The position numbers and the translations under genes are program-made. The notes under the pieces were generated by a model, which worked only from the letters and a program-made list of their open reading frames with translations, was not told the DNA's origin and made no database searches. A stretch of DNA of 59,167 bases from an uncultured Persicobacter sp. (GTDB taxonomy: Bacteria; Bacteroidota; Bacteroidia; Cytophagales; Cyclobacteriaceae), in NCBI GenBank assembly GCA_947498325.1, contig CANMKE010000032.1:1-59167 (forward strand). The letters run 5' to 3'. Position 1 is the first letter of the stretch; each line of letters begins with the position of its first letter. Positions 45,698-54,371 of this stretch are shown piece by piece.

Positions 45698-45724
45698 CTA
45701 TCACGAGAGGGAGGCTCGCGATAG
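45698..45724. repeat. REP-like palindrome, copy 2 of 3
   Basis: CTATCACGAG-agggagg-CTCGCGATAG; the outer stem is the same as at 11181-11206. Confidence 0.75.
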
Positions 45725-45953
45725 GTTGAGCCTACGACCAGAAAAACGTGAAAAAATAATCTGTGGAAATCTGTGTCATCTGTGGGACAATAAAAAATAA
45801 TCAATATCCGATTTGTGATGTTCGATTTTCGATATGCGATGGATCCAACCCATTTCAATGGGTTTTTGTATTGATAGACCAAGGCTTTATCCTTGGTTAA
45901 AATATCCCGCGCGGTGAGACATAATTAATTATGCCTTTACAGGATGAGGTTGG

Positions 45954-45980
45954 CTATCACGAGAGTCCCTCTCGCGATAG
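45954..45980. repeat. REP-like palindrome, copy 3 of 3
   Basis: CTATCacGAGAG-tcc-CTCTCgcGATAG. It lies 45 bases after the end of the AAA-ATPase gene, with no T-run. Confidence 0.75.
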
Positions 45981-46025
45981 AGGTGTTGATTTTTGATTTA
46001 TGATTTTCGATAGATTCAAGCTTGC

Positions 46026-47621
46026 TTAAACGGTATCATCAATCTCAAACCAATCTAAATTCCGCTCCTGCTCACTGAAGTGCATACCAATTAAAATGAT
46101 TTTTCGACCATCATTCAAATACGGTGCATAGTATTTTTTCTTATGGATCTGCTGAATGGCCTCACCTTTTTCCTTCCCCTTGGGCTTTGGGGCATTCACT
46201 TTAAATTCTACTACATAAATGTGAGTGGGGGTCTCCAATGTCATGTCAATCCGCCCTTTGTAGGTGGTTTCCTCAGTTCGACATTGTAGCCCGAGTCCTG
46301 CCATGAAACTGAACATCACCGAGGCATAATACCCTTCGTATTTTTGAATATTATTCTGCACATAATTATTGAAAGGAATGGCTGAAAACATGGCTCGGAC
46401 ATTGGCTTCAAATCCCTCCAAGTCATTTTTGAACAAGCACCTTACCGCCTCATTTCGTTTCAAAAGTCGATTGGATTCCACCGAGGTCAGGCTGATCAAA
46501 AAGAGCATGTTCAAGGTCATTCGAACCTCACGGTTGGGTGTAGCAAGTACATAACTACTTCCTCCAAAAGGCTCCTGAATCTCTTCCGTAATGGTCAAAT
46601 AACCCGCCTGCCAAAGTAAAGAGGGTAAATTTAAATTACTAAGGGTGAACTGTTTTAATTCTTGAGAAGATAATTCCAAATTCTCCAGATCATAGGTTTC
46701 ATATGCCCCTTTTTCAAACATCTTGGTTAAAAATGAAGGCTGTCCAGAATCCCACCAATAGTTATCAAACTTGCCTTGTTTTTTTAGAAATAATAAAATG
46801 TCAAAAGGATTATAAACCTTATCGCCAAGATAGTTGTAGCCATTATACCAAGCTTGAACTTCATCCATATTTACTCCGTCAAAATAATCACCAAAGCAGG
46901 TATCTAACTCGCTTTGAGTAAATCCACATATGGACGCATATCGGCTATCAAGGGTAATATCTTCGAAATTATTCGCTCCACTGAAAAGGCCAACTCCCGT
47001 AAACTTGGTAATACCTGTCATGAAGCAAAAACGGATGTATTGATCTGATGCTTTAATCGCCGAATAAAAACCACGCAAAACATCCAAAGACTCAGAGGCT
47101 AATTGATTATCATTTAAGAGCGTATCCTGAATAGGCTTGTCGTATTCATCGATCAGGATGACCACCTTATTTTGATATTTCTCAGCCACCGCTTCGATCA
47201 ACATCATAAATTGTGAGCCTAATTGATTTTCGGTGTTCAGTTCTACCTGATGCTTATTAGCATTATATTGAAGTACAAATTGAATCTTTTGCTCTACGGC
47301 ATCCAAACTTTTATAATTGACCCCACTTAAATCAATCCTTACCACAGGAAACCTTTCAGACCAATCCCATTTATCATGAATATACAAGCCTTCAAATAAT
47401 TCTTGCTTACCTTCAAAAAGAGCCTGTAAAGTCGAGCACAACATTGATTTCCCAAAACGGCGAGGTCGGGAAAGGAAGTAGTAGCCAGCACTAAGTTTGG
47501 TCATTTCGTGAATTTTGTCTGTTTTATCAACATACAAAAAATTATCCTTGGAAGATCTAAGGTTTTCAAATGTTTGTACACCAATCGGTAAAGCTTGTCT
47601 TTGACTCATGGGATGATCCAT
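46026..47621 (-). CDS. AAA-ATPase-like / PD-(D/E)XK nuclease superfamily protein
   Basis: Start at the ATG at 47621 (or 47609), giving about 530 residues; the open frame continuing to 48005 is only the antisense of RHS. N-terminal PF09820-like AAA domain: LPIGVQTFENLRSSKDNFLY, Walker A region FLSRPRRFGKSML, Walker B VVILIDEYDKPIQ. C-terminal PF08011-like PD-(D/E)XK: GRIDMTLETP, then IYVVEFKVN, with D, E and K as catalytic candidates. This family is very common in Bacteroidota, often in several near-identical copies, with unknown function; mobility or defence roles are guesses. The gene lies head-to-head with the broken RHS gene and is bracketed by RHS fragments. Confidence 0.9.
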   Translation of the reverse strand: MDHPMSQRQALPIGVQTFENLRSSKDNFLYVDKTDKIHEMTKLSAGYYFLSRPRRFGKSMLCSTLQALFEGKQELFEGLYIHDKWDWSERFPVVRIDLSGVNYKSLDAVEQKIQFVLQYNANKHQVELNTENQLGSQFMMLIEAVAEKYQNKVVILIDEYDKPIQDTLLNDNQLASESLDVLRGFYSAIKASDQYIRFCFMTGITKFTGVGLFSGANNFEDITLDSRYASICGFTQSELDTCFGDYFDGVNMDEVQAWYNGYNYLGDKVYNPFDILLFLKKQGKFDNYWWDSGQPSFLTKMFEKGAYETYDLENLELSSQELKQFTLSNLNLPSLLWQAGYLTITEEIQEPFGGSSYVLATPNREVRMTLNMLFLISLTSVESNRLLKRNEAVRCLFKNDLEGFEANVRAMFSAIPFNNYVQNNIQKYEGYYASVMFSFMAGLGLQCRTEETTYKGRIDMTLETPTHIYVVEFKVNAPKPKGKEKGEAIQQIHKKKYYAPYLNDGRKIILIGMHFSEQERNLDWFEIDDTV

Positions 47622-49721
47622 TTTTGTTTGGAGCTTAAAGATACTCAATTTTGGGAAATTGTAAGGGTTAAAGGCAACGTCAAACAAGTCAACTACCAAA
47701 AGGGACAGCCCGACCAGTTCTTCCATCGCTATGCCTACGATGCCGACAACCGTCTGGTGCGGGTCGAGACCTCCTCGGATGCCTATATCTGGAATACCGA
47801 GGCGGAATACACCTACTACCCGCATGGGCCCCTGGCCAAGGTGGTCTATGGCAGTCATAACCAACAACTGCAGGAGTATTATTACACCCTTCAGGGTTGG
47901 ATCAAGGGCATCAATCAGTATGCGTTGAACCGTGAGCGGGACGCCCAGGCGCTGGTCTATGGCTATGAATTGTTCTATTTCAACAATGACTATAAACCGA
48001 TTCATGGGCAGGTGCAGACGCTATTTGCACAAGCACCAAGCAAGCAGTTGTTCAATGGTAACATCTCCGGCATGGCGACCAAAATCCCAGGATTGGGAGA
48101 TAAGCAACTGCTCAGCATGCAGTATCGATACGATCAGCTGAATCGCATCACCGAGTCCAATACCATTGGGGGTACTATTGCTGATCAATTCAAGACTGCC
48201 TATAGCTATGATGCCAACGGGAACCTGCTCAGCTTGAAGCGATACAACGAGCGTGGTGATATCATGGACAATCTGTCTTATACCTATAAAGAAAGCAATA
48301 ACCAATTGTTGTCCGTTGCCAATGCGGTTGCAGGCGGTAATGTCGCCAATCAAGCCCCGAATAATTATCAATATGATCCTATTGGCAATTTAATCTCGGA
48401 TTCTTCCGAAATAATCACTAATATTAAATGGAATCTGCAAGGTAAAGTCGCGCAGGTCACCAAGGCCAGTGGAAACGCCAACTACGCCTATGACGCCACG
48501 GGCAACCGGGTATCTAAACAACATAATGGACAAAGTAGCATCTACATCCGTGACGCTTCCGGCAATACCATGGCGGTCTATGACCAGTCGGGTACGCTGA
48601 AAGAAATGCCGATTTACGGCAGTCAGCGGATTGGAATGGTCAAGGCGCTCGATACCGAAGGGCAATTCACCCACGGTAACCGACAGTATGAATACAGCAA
48701 CCACCTCGGGAATGTGTTGGCTGTCTCTACGGATAAAATGACCGCCGTTGGTGAACATGGCGACCTGATCTCTGCCTCGAATTATTATCCTTTTGGGTTG
48801 AGGATTGATGATCGGAGCATGAATTCGGCGGATTATCGATATGGGTTCCAAGGGCAAGAGGAGGACCAAGAAACAGGTTTTGTAAACTATAAATACAGAT
48901 TGCATAACCCTGCCATTGGAAGATTTTTTGCGGTTGATCCGTTGACGGCTGACTATCCTTGGAATAGCCCTTATGCTTTTAGTGAGAATCGGGTGATTGA
49001 TGGAATTGAGTTAGAGGGACTCGAGGTTGTATTAATCGGGAAATATAGAAGTGCGAGCTTTATTTTTAGTGGGTTTTATGAAAATGGTATAGCAATTAAC
49101 TTTGATAATTTAGCTGTTTCAGCTTATTCATCAGTTGGTTATGGTGGAGAAGCTAATATTGGTATTAGCTCGGGTATTTCTTTAACCGTGTTCCCAACTA
49201 TGAAATATACTAAGGATGCTGGAGGAACAGGCTATTCAGTTGGTGCTGGTGCAGAATTTTTTGGCGCTGATATCGGTTTGTCATATGTTCGATCAGGAGA
49301 GTTTAATGGAATTAATGTGCAAGCAGGAGCCGGTAAAAGTATGTTGCCAGTGACTCTTCTCAATATGTATAAGTCTGAAACAAGGTTAAAGGCATTAAAT
49401 GGTGAGGCCAATAATGAATTGAAAACAATTTTAAAAAATAAGCTCCCTGAAATAGAGGCCAAATTAAAAGAGCCATTATTAAAAAAGCAGGAGTTAAACA
49501 ATATGTCTATTAATGGCTTAAAAAAATCGCTAAATAAATTTCAAAAGTATAAAGGAGATGAAATATATCCATACACTCTTGAACCATACGGTAAAATTGT
49601 AAACCGTATCCGAGGCCAGTTAGATGAGAGGCTTAGAATTGATATGGAAATAAAGAATGATTTAGAGAAAATTGAGAATAAGATAAATACAGCGAGAGAG
49701 GAGTTAAGTTATGAAGATTAA
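47613..49721 (+). CDS. 5'-truncated RHS-repeat protein with toxin tip 1 (unknown class)
   Basis: RHS homology begins near 47673 (GNVKQVNYQKGQPDQFFHRY) and no normal RHS start or signal precedes it. The ATG at 47613 lies inside the opposite-strand ATPase start, so the natural 5' end is missing. YD-repeat units follow (RYAYDADNRLVRVE, YSYDANGNLLSLKRYN, YQYDPIGNL), then the shared core (48425-48849), an RHS-associated closing segment (YKYRLHNPAIGRFFAVDPLT) and a ~230-residue tip. The tip has a Gly-rich beta stretch (GYSVGAGAEFFGADIGL) followed by a long Lys/Glu-rich helical tail. I do not recognise the tip. The stop overlaps the next gene by 11 bases. Confidence 0.85.
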   Translation: MIHFCLELKDTQFWEIVRVKGNVKQVNYQKGQPDQFFHRYAYDADNRLVRVETSSDAYIWNTEAEYTYYPHGPLAKVVYGSHNQQLQEYYYTLQGWIKGINQYALNRERDAQALVYGYELFYFNNDYKPIHGQVQTLFAQAPSKQLFNGNISGMATKIPGLGDKQLLSMQYRYDQLNRITESNTIGGTIADQFKTAYSYDANGNLLSLKRYNERGDIMDNLSYTYKESNNQLLSVANAVAGGNVANQAPNNYQYDPIGNLISDSSEIITNIKWNLQGKVAQVTKASGNANYAYDATGNRVSKQHNGQSSIYIRDASGNTMAVYDQSGTLKEMPIYGSQRIGMVKALDTEGQFTHGNRQYEYSNHLGNVLAVSTDKMTAVGEHGDLISASNYYPFGLRIDDRSMNSADYRYGFQGQEEDQETGFVNYKYRLHNPAIGRFFAVDPLTADYPWNSPYAFSENRVIDGIELEGLEVVLIGKYRSASFIFSGFYENGIAINFDNLAVSAYSSVGYGGEANIGISSGISLTVFPTMKYTKDAGGTGYSVGAGAEFFGADIGLSYVRSGEFNGINVQAGAGKSMLPVTLLNMYKSETRLKALNGEANNELKTILKNKLPEIEAKLKEPLLKKQELNNMSINGLKKSLNKFQKYKGDEIYPYTLEPYGKIVNRIRGQLDERLRIDMEIKNDLEKIENKINTAREELSYED
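48425..48849 (+). repeat. RHS core repeat, copy 1 (in the trunk gene)
   Basis: 425 bases encoding KWNLQGKVAQVTKASGN through SADYRYGF. It is near-identical to five downstream copies; right of it the sequence switches to one of several closing segments. Confidence 0.9.
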
Positions 49722-50118
49722 TGTCAAAAATACGACTATAGTGGCATGGGCTTTAACGATAATTGTTGGTCTTTTTATTGGTGAAACGATACTTGCTATT
49801 TTTTTCTTTCCAATAATAGCCTTTCCTTTTTTAGGAATTTTTCTTGCTATTAGAGGGTTAAAAACATCTACATATGTCCGGAAAAACTATTCCGAAATTT
49901 ATGAAAAATACCGAAGGGATCAGATGGGGTTTGACGGACACTCTACGGTGGATTTACTTAAAGTTTATAAACATGAAAAACAATTATTAATCGAAGACAA
50001 ATACCTGAAAAATCATATAGTTGACGCCATTATAACCATTAATTTGCTTGTTTTTAGTGTAGTATATCCAGCTGTTTCATCAATATTATATGTAATTGTG
50101 ATGAGCCTCATTTCTTGA
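49711..50118 (+). CDS. Putative immunity protein 1 (multi-TM)
   Basis: 135 residues with hydrophobic segments at about 10-27, 30-46 and 108-132 and a charged middle (YEKYRRDQMG). It starts inside the last codons of the tip 1 gene (11-base overlap), the usual toxin-immunity coupling. A membrane immunity protein suggests that tip 1 acts on the inner membrane, but the toxin itself shows no known fold. Base composition is AT-rich like the tip and unlike the core. Confidence 0.65.
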   Translation: MKINVKNTTIVAWALTIIVGLFIGETILAIFFFPIIAFPFLGIFLAIRGLKTSTYVRKNYSEIYEKYRRDQMGFDGHSTVDLLKVYKHEKQLLIEDKYLKNHIVDAIITINLLVFSVVYPAVSSILYVIVMSLIS

Positions 50119-50131
50119 ATTTTTATAAGTT

Positions 50132-50518
50132 AAGGCCAGTGGAAACGCCACCTACGCCTATGATGCTACGGGCAACCGGGTATCTAAACAACATAATGGA
50201 CAAAGTAGCATCTACATCCGTGACGCTTCCGGCAATACCATGGCGGTCTATGACCAGTCGGGTGTGCTGAAAGAAATGCCGATTTACGGCAGTCAGCGGA
50301 TTGGAATGGTGAAGGCACTCGATATCGAAGGGCAATTCACCCACGGTAACCGACTGTATGAGTACAGCAACCACCTCGGAAATGTGTTGGCTGTCTCTAC
50401 GGATAAAATGACCGCCGTCGGTGAACATGGTGACCTGATTTCCGCCTCTAATTATTATCCTTTTGGGTTGAGGATTGGAGATCGGAGCATGAATTCTGGG
50501 GATTATCGATATGGGTTT
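50132..50518 (+). repeat. RHS core repeat, copy 2
   Basis: 387 bases starting at KASGNATYAYDATGNRVSKQ. An in-frame TAA (50126-50128) lies one codon before the homology begins. The left edge is 13 bases after the immunity 1 stop. Confidence 0.9.
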
Positions 50519-51433
50519 AATGGCAAAGAAGATGACCGTGATTTCTCCAAAAGCCAACTGATTCAGAATTATGGATTCAGGTTGTATAATCCTGCGCTCG
50601 GGAAGTTCTTGAGTGTGGATCCGTTGACGAAGAGGTATCCTTGGTACACTCCATATCAGTTTGCGGGGAATAAGCCTATTTGGGCAGTTGATTTGGATGG
50701 ATTGGAGGAACTGATTTCCAATGATAATTTTTCCTTTTATAAGAACGAGTTAAAGCTTACAACGGAAAGCAGCGACCATTTAATGGCGATAATGAATAAG
50801 ATATCTGATCCTACAAAGGCAGAAAATATCAAAATATACTTTGCCGCAGATACCTATACTGGAGGGAATGAGAACGCATATGCTACCCAAAATTTAGCTA
50901 AACAAGCAGCATCTTTGATAAAATATGAAAATGCATTAAACAAAAAGCTTAATGAAAACCCGATGGTATTATCAAAAATATTAGGTAATGAAAAAAGCCG
51001 GAAAAACTATAAAAAATATATCAAGCTATCTAGTGCTTTTCAAGCGATGGGATTGTCTTTTGATAAATTAGCTCAAGACTATGAAAACAACCCACAGCTA
51101 GAGGTGTATGCAGTAATTATGAATAAGCATAAGTTAAATGGTCAAAGCACAGCATCAGCAATGAAAAGTTTATTTCATGAAGTTGAATTACATATTCAGA
51201 GGCATTTAGGAGTTAGAAAGAATCCTGATGGGCTGCAACAAAATGGAGTCGGGGACCATGATTACGGGCATTCATTTTCTGAAAATGAGGAATATTACAA
51301 CAAACATGGTTATACTAGAGAAAAATTGGAAGATGGTTTTTCTCCTCATAAAGGTATAATTATTGAAACGAGTCCAACGGGTAAAACGAATAAGGAAGTA
51401 GATAAATATTATGACAATGTGGGAGATGAATAA
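50240..51433 (+). CDS. Displaced RHS cassette 2: toxin tip with possible His/Glu metal site
   Basis: The first in-frame ATG is inside the core (MAVYDQSGVLKEMPIYGSQR), so this is a tip without trunk. After the core comes the N-G-K type closing segment (YGFNGKEDDRDFSKSQLIQN, GFRLYNPALGKFLSVDPLTK) and a ~245-residue AT-rich tip. The tip is mainly helical until FHEVELHIQRHLG (His codon at 51176), followed by GVGDHDYGHSFSENEEYY. The cluster of H/E/D residues (HExxxH plus DHDxGH) looks like a metal site and could be a peptidase, but the spacing differs from classic HExxH. The stop overlaps the next gene's ATG. Confidence 0.75.
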   Translation: MAVYDQSGVLKEMPIYGSQRIGMVKALDIEGQFTHGNRLYEYSNHLGNVLAVSTDKMTAVGEHGDLISASNYYPFGLRIGDRSMNSGDYRYGFNGKEDDRDFSKSQLIQNYGFRLYNPALGKFLSVDPLTKRYPWYTPYQFAGNKPIWAVDLDGLEELISNDNFSFYKNELKLTTESSDHLMAIMNKISDPTKAENIKIYFAADTYTGGNENAYATQNLAKQAASLIKYENALNKKLNENPMVLSKILGNEKSRKNYKKYIKLSSAFQAMGLSFDKLAQDYENNPQLEVYAVIMNKHKLNGQSTASAMKSLFHEVELHIQRHLGVRKNPDGLQQNGVGDHDYGHSFSENEEYYNKHGYTREKLEDGFSPHKGIIIETSPTGKTNKEVDKYYDNVGDE

Positions 51434-52061
51434 ATGTAAAGTTAGTATTGTTACTGCAACTATACTTCAACTATTATTAACGGTAGAGGTGTTTTCTCAA
51501 AGTACTTCATTATATTCATGTACTGATAAATTAAAACATTTGTACTATGTTGATATTGATGTTAATAGCGTAAATATGAGCCAAAAGAGAAAGCAAATTA
51601 GTGATTTTAATATCTCTAATTTCATCACATCTCCTTTATACTGTTTACCTTTTAATTATTCGGGTGATACATTGTTTATTGATTACTCTATGTATGATGT
51701 ATCGTACTTAACGAAATCATGTGCAATTATTGTAGTTAATTATAAAAAACAAACATCTAATTTTATAAGCAACTATTTTGGTGCTTCTTTCACATATAAG
51801 ACTATTAGTGTTGAACAAGAAGAAAATGATGACTTTGATTTATTAGGGTTTCCTACAAATAGCTTTTATTCATTAATAGAGAATGATAAATATTTTATAA
51901 TAAATGATAAAAACCAACTTATTTATAAAAAAGACACCATTTTGCTAACTAATTCATATAAACTTGAATTTAAGAATAAAGAATTACGAGAGAATATAAT
52001 TATCACCCCAGTAAAAATCAATAATATAAAATTGTATAAATCAGATGATCCGTGTGAATAA
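51426..52061 (+). CDS. Putative immunity protein 2 (secreted)
   Basis: Start at the ATG at 51426, overlapping the tip 2 stop (ATGAATAAATG); 211 residues. Signal peptide: MNKCKVSIVTATILQLLLTV, then EVFSQ cleavage. The mature part is beta-rich with many Tyr/Asn/Ile and no known motif. A periplasmic location implies that toxin 2 is countered outside the cytoplasm, for example at peptidoglycan or envelope proteins (inference). Possible lipoprotein status is not supported, since the signal ends without a lipobox Cys. Confidence 0.65.
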   Translation: MNKCKVSIVTATILQLLLTVEVFSQSTSLYSCTDKLKHLYYVDIDVNSVNMSQKRKQISDFNISNFITSPLYCLPFNYSGDTLFIDYSMYDVSYLTKSCAIIVVNYKKQTSNFISNYFGASFTYKTISVEQEENDDFDLLGFPTNSFYSLIENDKYFIINDKNQLIYKKDTILLTNSYKLEFKNKELRENIIITPVKINNIKLYKSDDPCE

Positions 52062-52155
52062 GTATAAGGTTTGCTGTTTTAGCACGGTAAAGTAGTTTAA
52101 TGCCTATTAAATAATTAAATATCCTATATCTCTACGGGATTCCTAATTTGAGAAG

Positions 52156-53481
52156 ATGGAGAATTGGTTTCATAACTATAAATGGAATCTGCAAGGCAAA
52201 GTCACGCAGGTAACCAAGGCCAGTGGAAACGCCACCTACGCCTATGACGCCACGGGCAACCGGGTATCTAAACAACATCATGGACAAAGTAGCATCTACA
52301 TCCGTGACGCTTCCGGCAATACCATGGCGGTCTATGACCAGTCGGGTGCGCTGAAAGAAATGCCGATTTACGGCAGTCAGCGGATTGGGATGGTCAAGGC
52401 GCTCGATACCGAAGGGCAATTCACCCACGGTAACCGACAGTATGAGTACAGCAACCACCTCGGAAATGTGTTGGCTGTCTCTACGGATAAAATGACCGCC
52501 GTCGGTGAACATGGTGACCTGATTTCCGCCTCTAATTATTATCCTTTTGGGTTGAGGATTGGAGATCGGAGTTTGAATTCGGCGGATTATCGATATGGGT
52601 TCCAAGGGCAAGAGGAAGACCAAGAAACAGGTTTTGTAAACTATAAATACAGATTGCATAACCCTGCCATTGGAAGATTTTTTGCGATTGATCCGTTGAC
52701 GGCTGACTACCCTTGGAATAGTCCTTATGCTTTTAGCGAGAATCGGGTATTGGATGCTGTTGAGTTAGAAGGTTTAGAGGCGGTAATGGTTCATAGAACT
52801 TTTTCTGACCCATCAACATGGAATGAATATTTTGCGAAAAATATGCTTAAGGCAACTAAATGGAATGACATCCAAGAAAACATGATTTTTGCTAAATGGT
52901 CTGGAGAGAATTCTGCTGAAGCAAGACTTATTGGATCAAATAAAATAATTCAGGAGTTTATTTTGTCCGATGAAAATCCTTTAAAAGATCTTAAGCATGT
53001 AACACTGATAGGTCATAGTCATGGGGGTAATGTTAATAAAGTCATAAAAAATGAGCTTGAAGCAGAAGGCTGGTTAGTTGATATCGTTAATATTTCTACC
53101 CCTCAGCGAACAGATTTTCAAGCAAAAACAACAGGAGAAGGAATATATCTTAATTTTTATAGCACGACAGACATTATTCAACTATTAGGAATATCAGATA
53201 ATATTCTAACTGAATCTAACAAACTGACCGAGCTTGGAGGTAGTCGAATAGATCAGAAAGCTCAATATAATTATTTTTTGAAGACATATGAGAAGTTAGG
53301 TAATTCAAGACAGAGAAATTCGATTTGCTTACCTTTTATTTTGTTTACAGAGGCAGTGAAGAATTCGGCAAACTGGATAAAAGAATCTGGAGGTCATAGT
53401 ATTCATGTACCAAAGCATACTCAAGATCAGATTATTGAAAAAACCACAGAACATTTCAATCAAAGTAATAATGAGAATTAA
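52156..53481 (+). CDS. Displaced RHS cassette 3: lipase/alpha-beta-hydrolase-like toxin tip
   Basis: ATG at 52156, just after an in-frame TAA (52144-52146), reads through seven foreign codons into the core at 52179; this is the only displaced copy with a start ahead of the core. The Q-G-Q closing segment matches that of the trunk gene (GFQGQEEDQETGFVNYKYRL). The tip (~240 residues) has a nucleophile elbow in VTLIGHSHGGNVNKVI (Ser codon 53017-53019), a plausible acid D in YSTTDIIQLLG and a plausible His in GGHSIHVPKH, i.e. a Ser-Asp-His lipase-like triad. Phospholipase toxins with GxSxG are well known among T6SS and polymorphic effectors. The paired lipoprotein immunity supports periplasmic action on membranes. 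Confidence 0.8.
   Translation: MENWFHNYKWNLQGKVTQVTKASGNATYAYDATGNRVSKQHHGQSSIYIRDASGNTMAVYDQSGALKEMPIYGSQRIGMVKALDTEGQFTHGNRQYEYSNHLGNVLAVSTDKMTAVGEHGDLISASNYYPFGLRIGDRSLNSADYRYGFQGQEEDQETGFVNYKYRLHNPAIGRFFAIDPLTADYPWNSPYAFSENRVLDAVELEGLEAVMVHRTFSDPSTWNEYFAKNMLKATKWNDIQENMIFAKWSGENSAEARLIGSNKIIQEFILSDENPLKDLKHVTLIGHSHGGNVNKVIKNELEAEGWLVDIVNISTPQRTDFQAKTTGEGIYLNFYSTTDIIQLLGISDNILTESNKLTELGGSRIDQKAQYNYFLKTYEKLGNSRQRNSICLPFILFTEAVKNSANWIKESGGHSIHVPKHTQDQIIEKTTEHFNQSNNEN
52179..52600 (+). repeat. RHS core repeat, copy 3
   Basis: 422 bases, from TAAATGGAATCTGC to TATCGATATGGGTT; among the longest displaced copies. Confidence 0.9.
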
Positions 53482-53890
53482 AAAAATTATATTATTTTTT
53501 GTGGGAACATTATTTTGTTCTTGTGAAATGATAAACGGGAAAGACCTAAATACTATCTGTTATTCAATTGTAGAATATTATAAATTGCCCTATGAAGTGA
53601 GGATAGCATTTAATCCTAATGAGAATAAAATAATCAATTTAGATAGCATGTATGTTACCTGTTTATATTCCAACACATCAATAATTGGTCTTAAAAAAGG
53701 TAAAAATAAGATAAATATAGGAGGAGAGAAGTTTTATTTTAAATGGAATGAGAATAAAGAGTCATTGCCATATATATTAAAAGATAAAATTTTATATGTG
53801 CCTTATTCAGAAGAAACTATATTCTCTCCATGGAATCGTGAAGCATATAAGTTTAAAGTTTTTGATCTGCAAAAATATTTGGTTTATTAG
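53471..53890 (+). CDS. Putative immunity protein 3 (lipoprotein)
   Basis: Start at the ATG at 53471, overlapping the tip 3 stop by 11 bases; 139 residues. MRIKKIILFFVGTLFCSC is a lipoprotein signal with Cys at the cleavage site. The remainder is beta-rich and basic (GLKKGKNKINIGGEKFYFKW). No family recognised. Lipoprotein immunity proteins are typical partners of periplasm-acting lipase effectors. Confidence 0.7.
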   Translation: MRIKKIILFFVGTLFCSCEMINGKDLNTICYSIVEYYKLPYEVRIAFNPNENKIINLDSMYVTCLYSNTSIIGLKKGKNKINIGGEKFYFKWNENKESLPYILKDKILYVPYSEETIFSPWNREAYKFKVFDLQKYLVY

Positions 53891-53988
53891 GAAGGTCTCA
53901 TCTATACTTAGATAAATTTTACCAATTCACGAAGAACACCTCACATAATTTGTTTTAATTTTCACACTAAACAGGTTGTGTGAATATC

Positions 53989-54371
53989 GGCCAGTGGAAA
54001 CGCCACCTACGCCTATGATGCCACGGGCAACCGGGTATCTAAACAACATCATGGACAAAGTAGCATCTACATCCGTGATGCTTCCGGCAATACCATGGCG
54101 GTCTATGACCAGTCGGGTGCGCTGAAAGAAATGCCGATTTACGGCAGTCAGCGGATTGGGATGGTCAAGGCGCTCGATACCGATGGGCAATTCACCCACG
54201 GTAACCGACAGTATGAGTACAGCAACCACCTCGGGAATGTGCTCGCTGTCTCTACGGATAAAATGACCACTGTTGGTGAACATGGCGACCTGATCTCCGC
54301 CTCGAATTATTATCCTTTTGGGTTGAGGATTGATGATCGGAGTATGAATTCGGGGGATTATCGATATGGGT
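53989..54371 (+). repeat. RHS core repeat, copy 4
   Basis: 383 bases starting at GGCCAGTGGAAACGCC. An in-frame TGA (53981-53983) lies two codons before. Confidence 0.9.

Larger units (their letters stand above)
44869..46025. other. 1.16-kb intergenic region with clustered palindromes and an RHS fossil
   Basis: No intact gene. 44869-45430 is AT-rich without clear features. Then come a 72-bp RHS core fragment (45453-45524) and a chain of palindromes: CGGGTT-aa-AACCCG (about 45543), ATGGAAT-tt-ATTCCAT (about 45616), the REP-like element at 45698, a TCTGTGGAAATCTGTGTCATC tract (about 45760) shared with 11130, AACCCATTTCAATGGGTT (about 45847), CCAAGG-ctttat-CCTTGG (about 45880) and the REP-like element at 45954. 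Such piles of dispersed repeats mark the left edge of the variable region. Confidence 0.7.

Noticed and set aside
45698-45980. CRISPR array
   Set aside because: The palindromes are few, irregularly spaced and not separated by equal-length spacers.
47622-48005. N-terminal extension of the AAA-ATPase frame by 128 codons
   Set aside because: This stretch is the exact antisense of the RHS trunk; the family start motif (LPIGVQTFENLR) lies just after the ATG at 47609/47621.
52132-52659. Long minus-strand open frames of 99-175 codons that recur antisense to each RHS core copy (e.g. 48390-48905, 50123-50557, 54283-53927, 57612-58097)
   Set aside because: They are conserved only because the sense core is repeated. 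Their translation lacks domain character and the sense frame has clear RHS motifs, so they are shadows.
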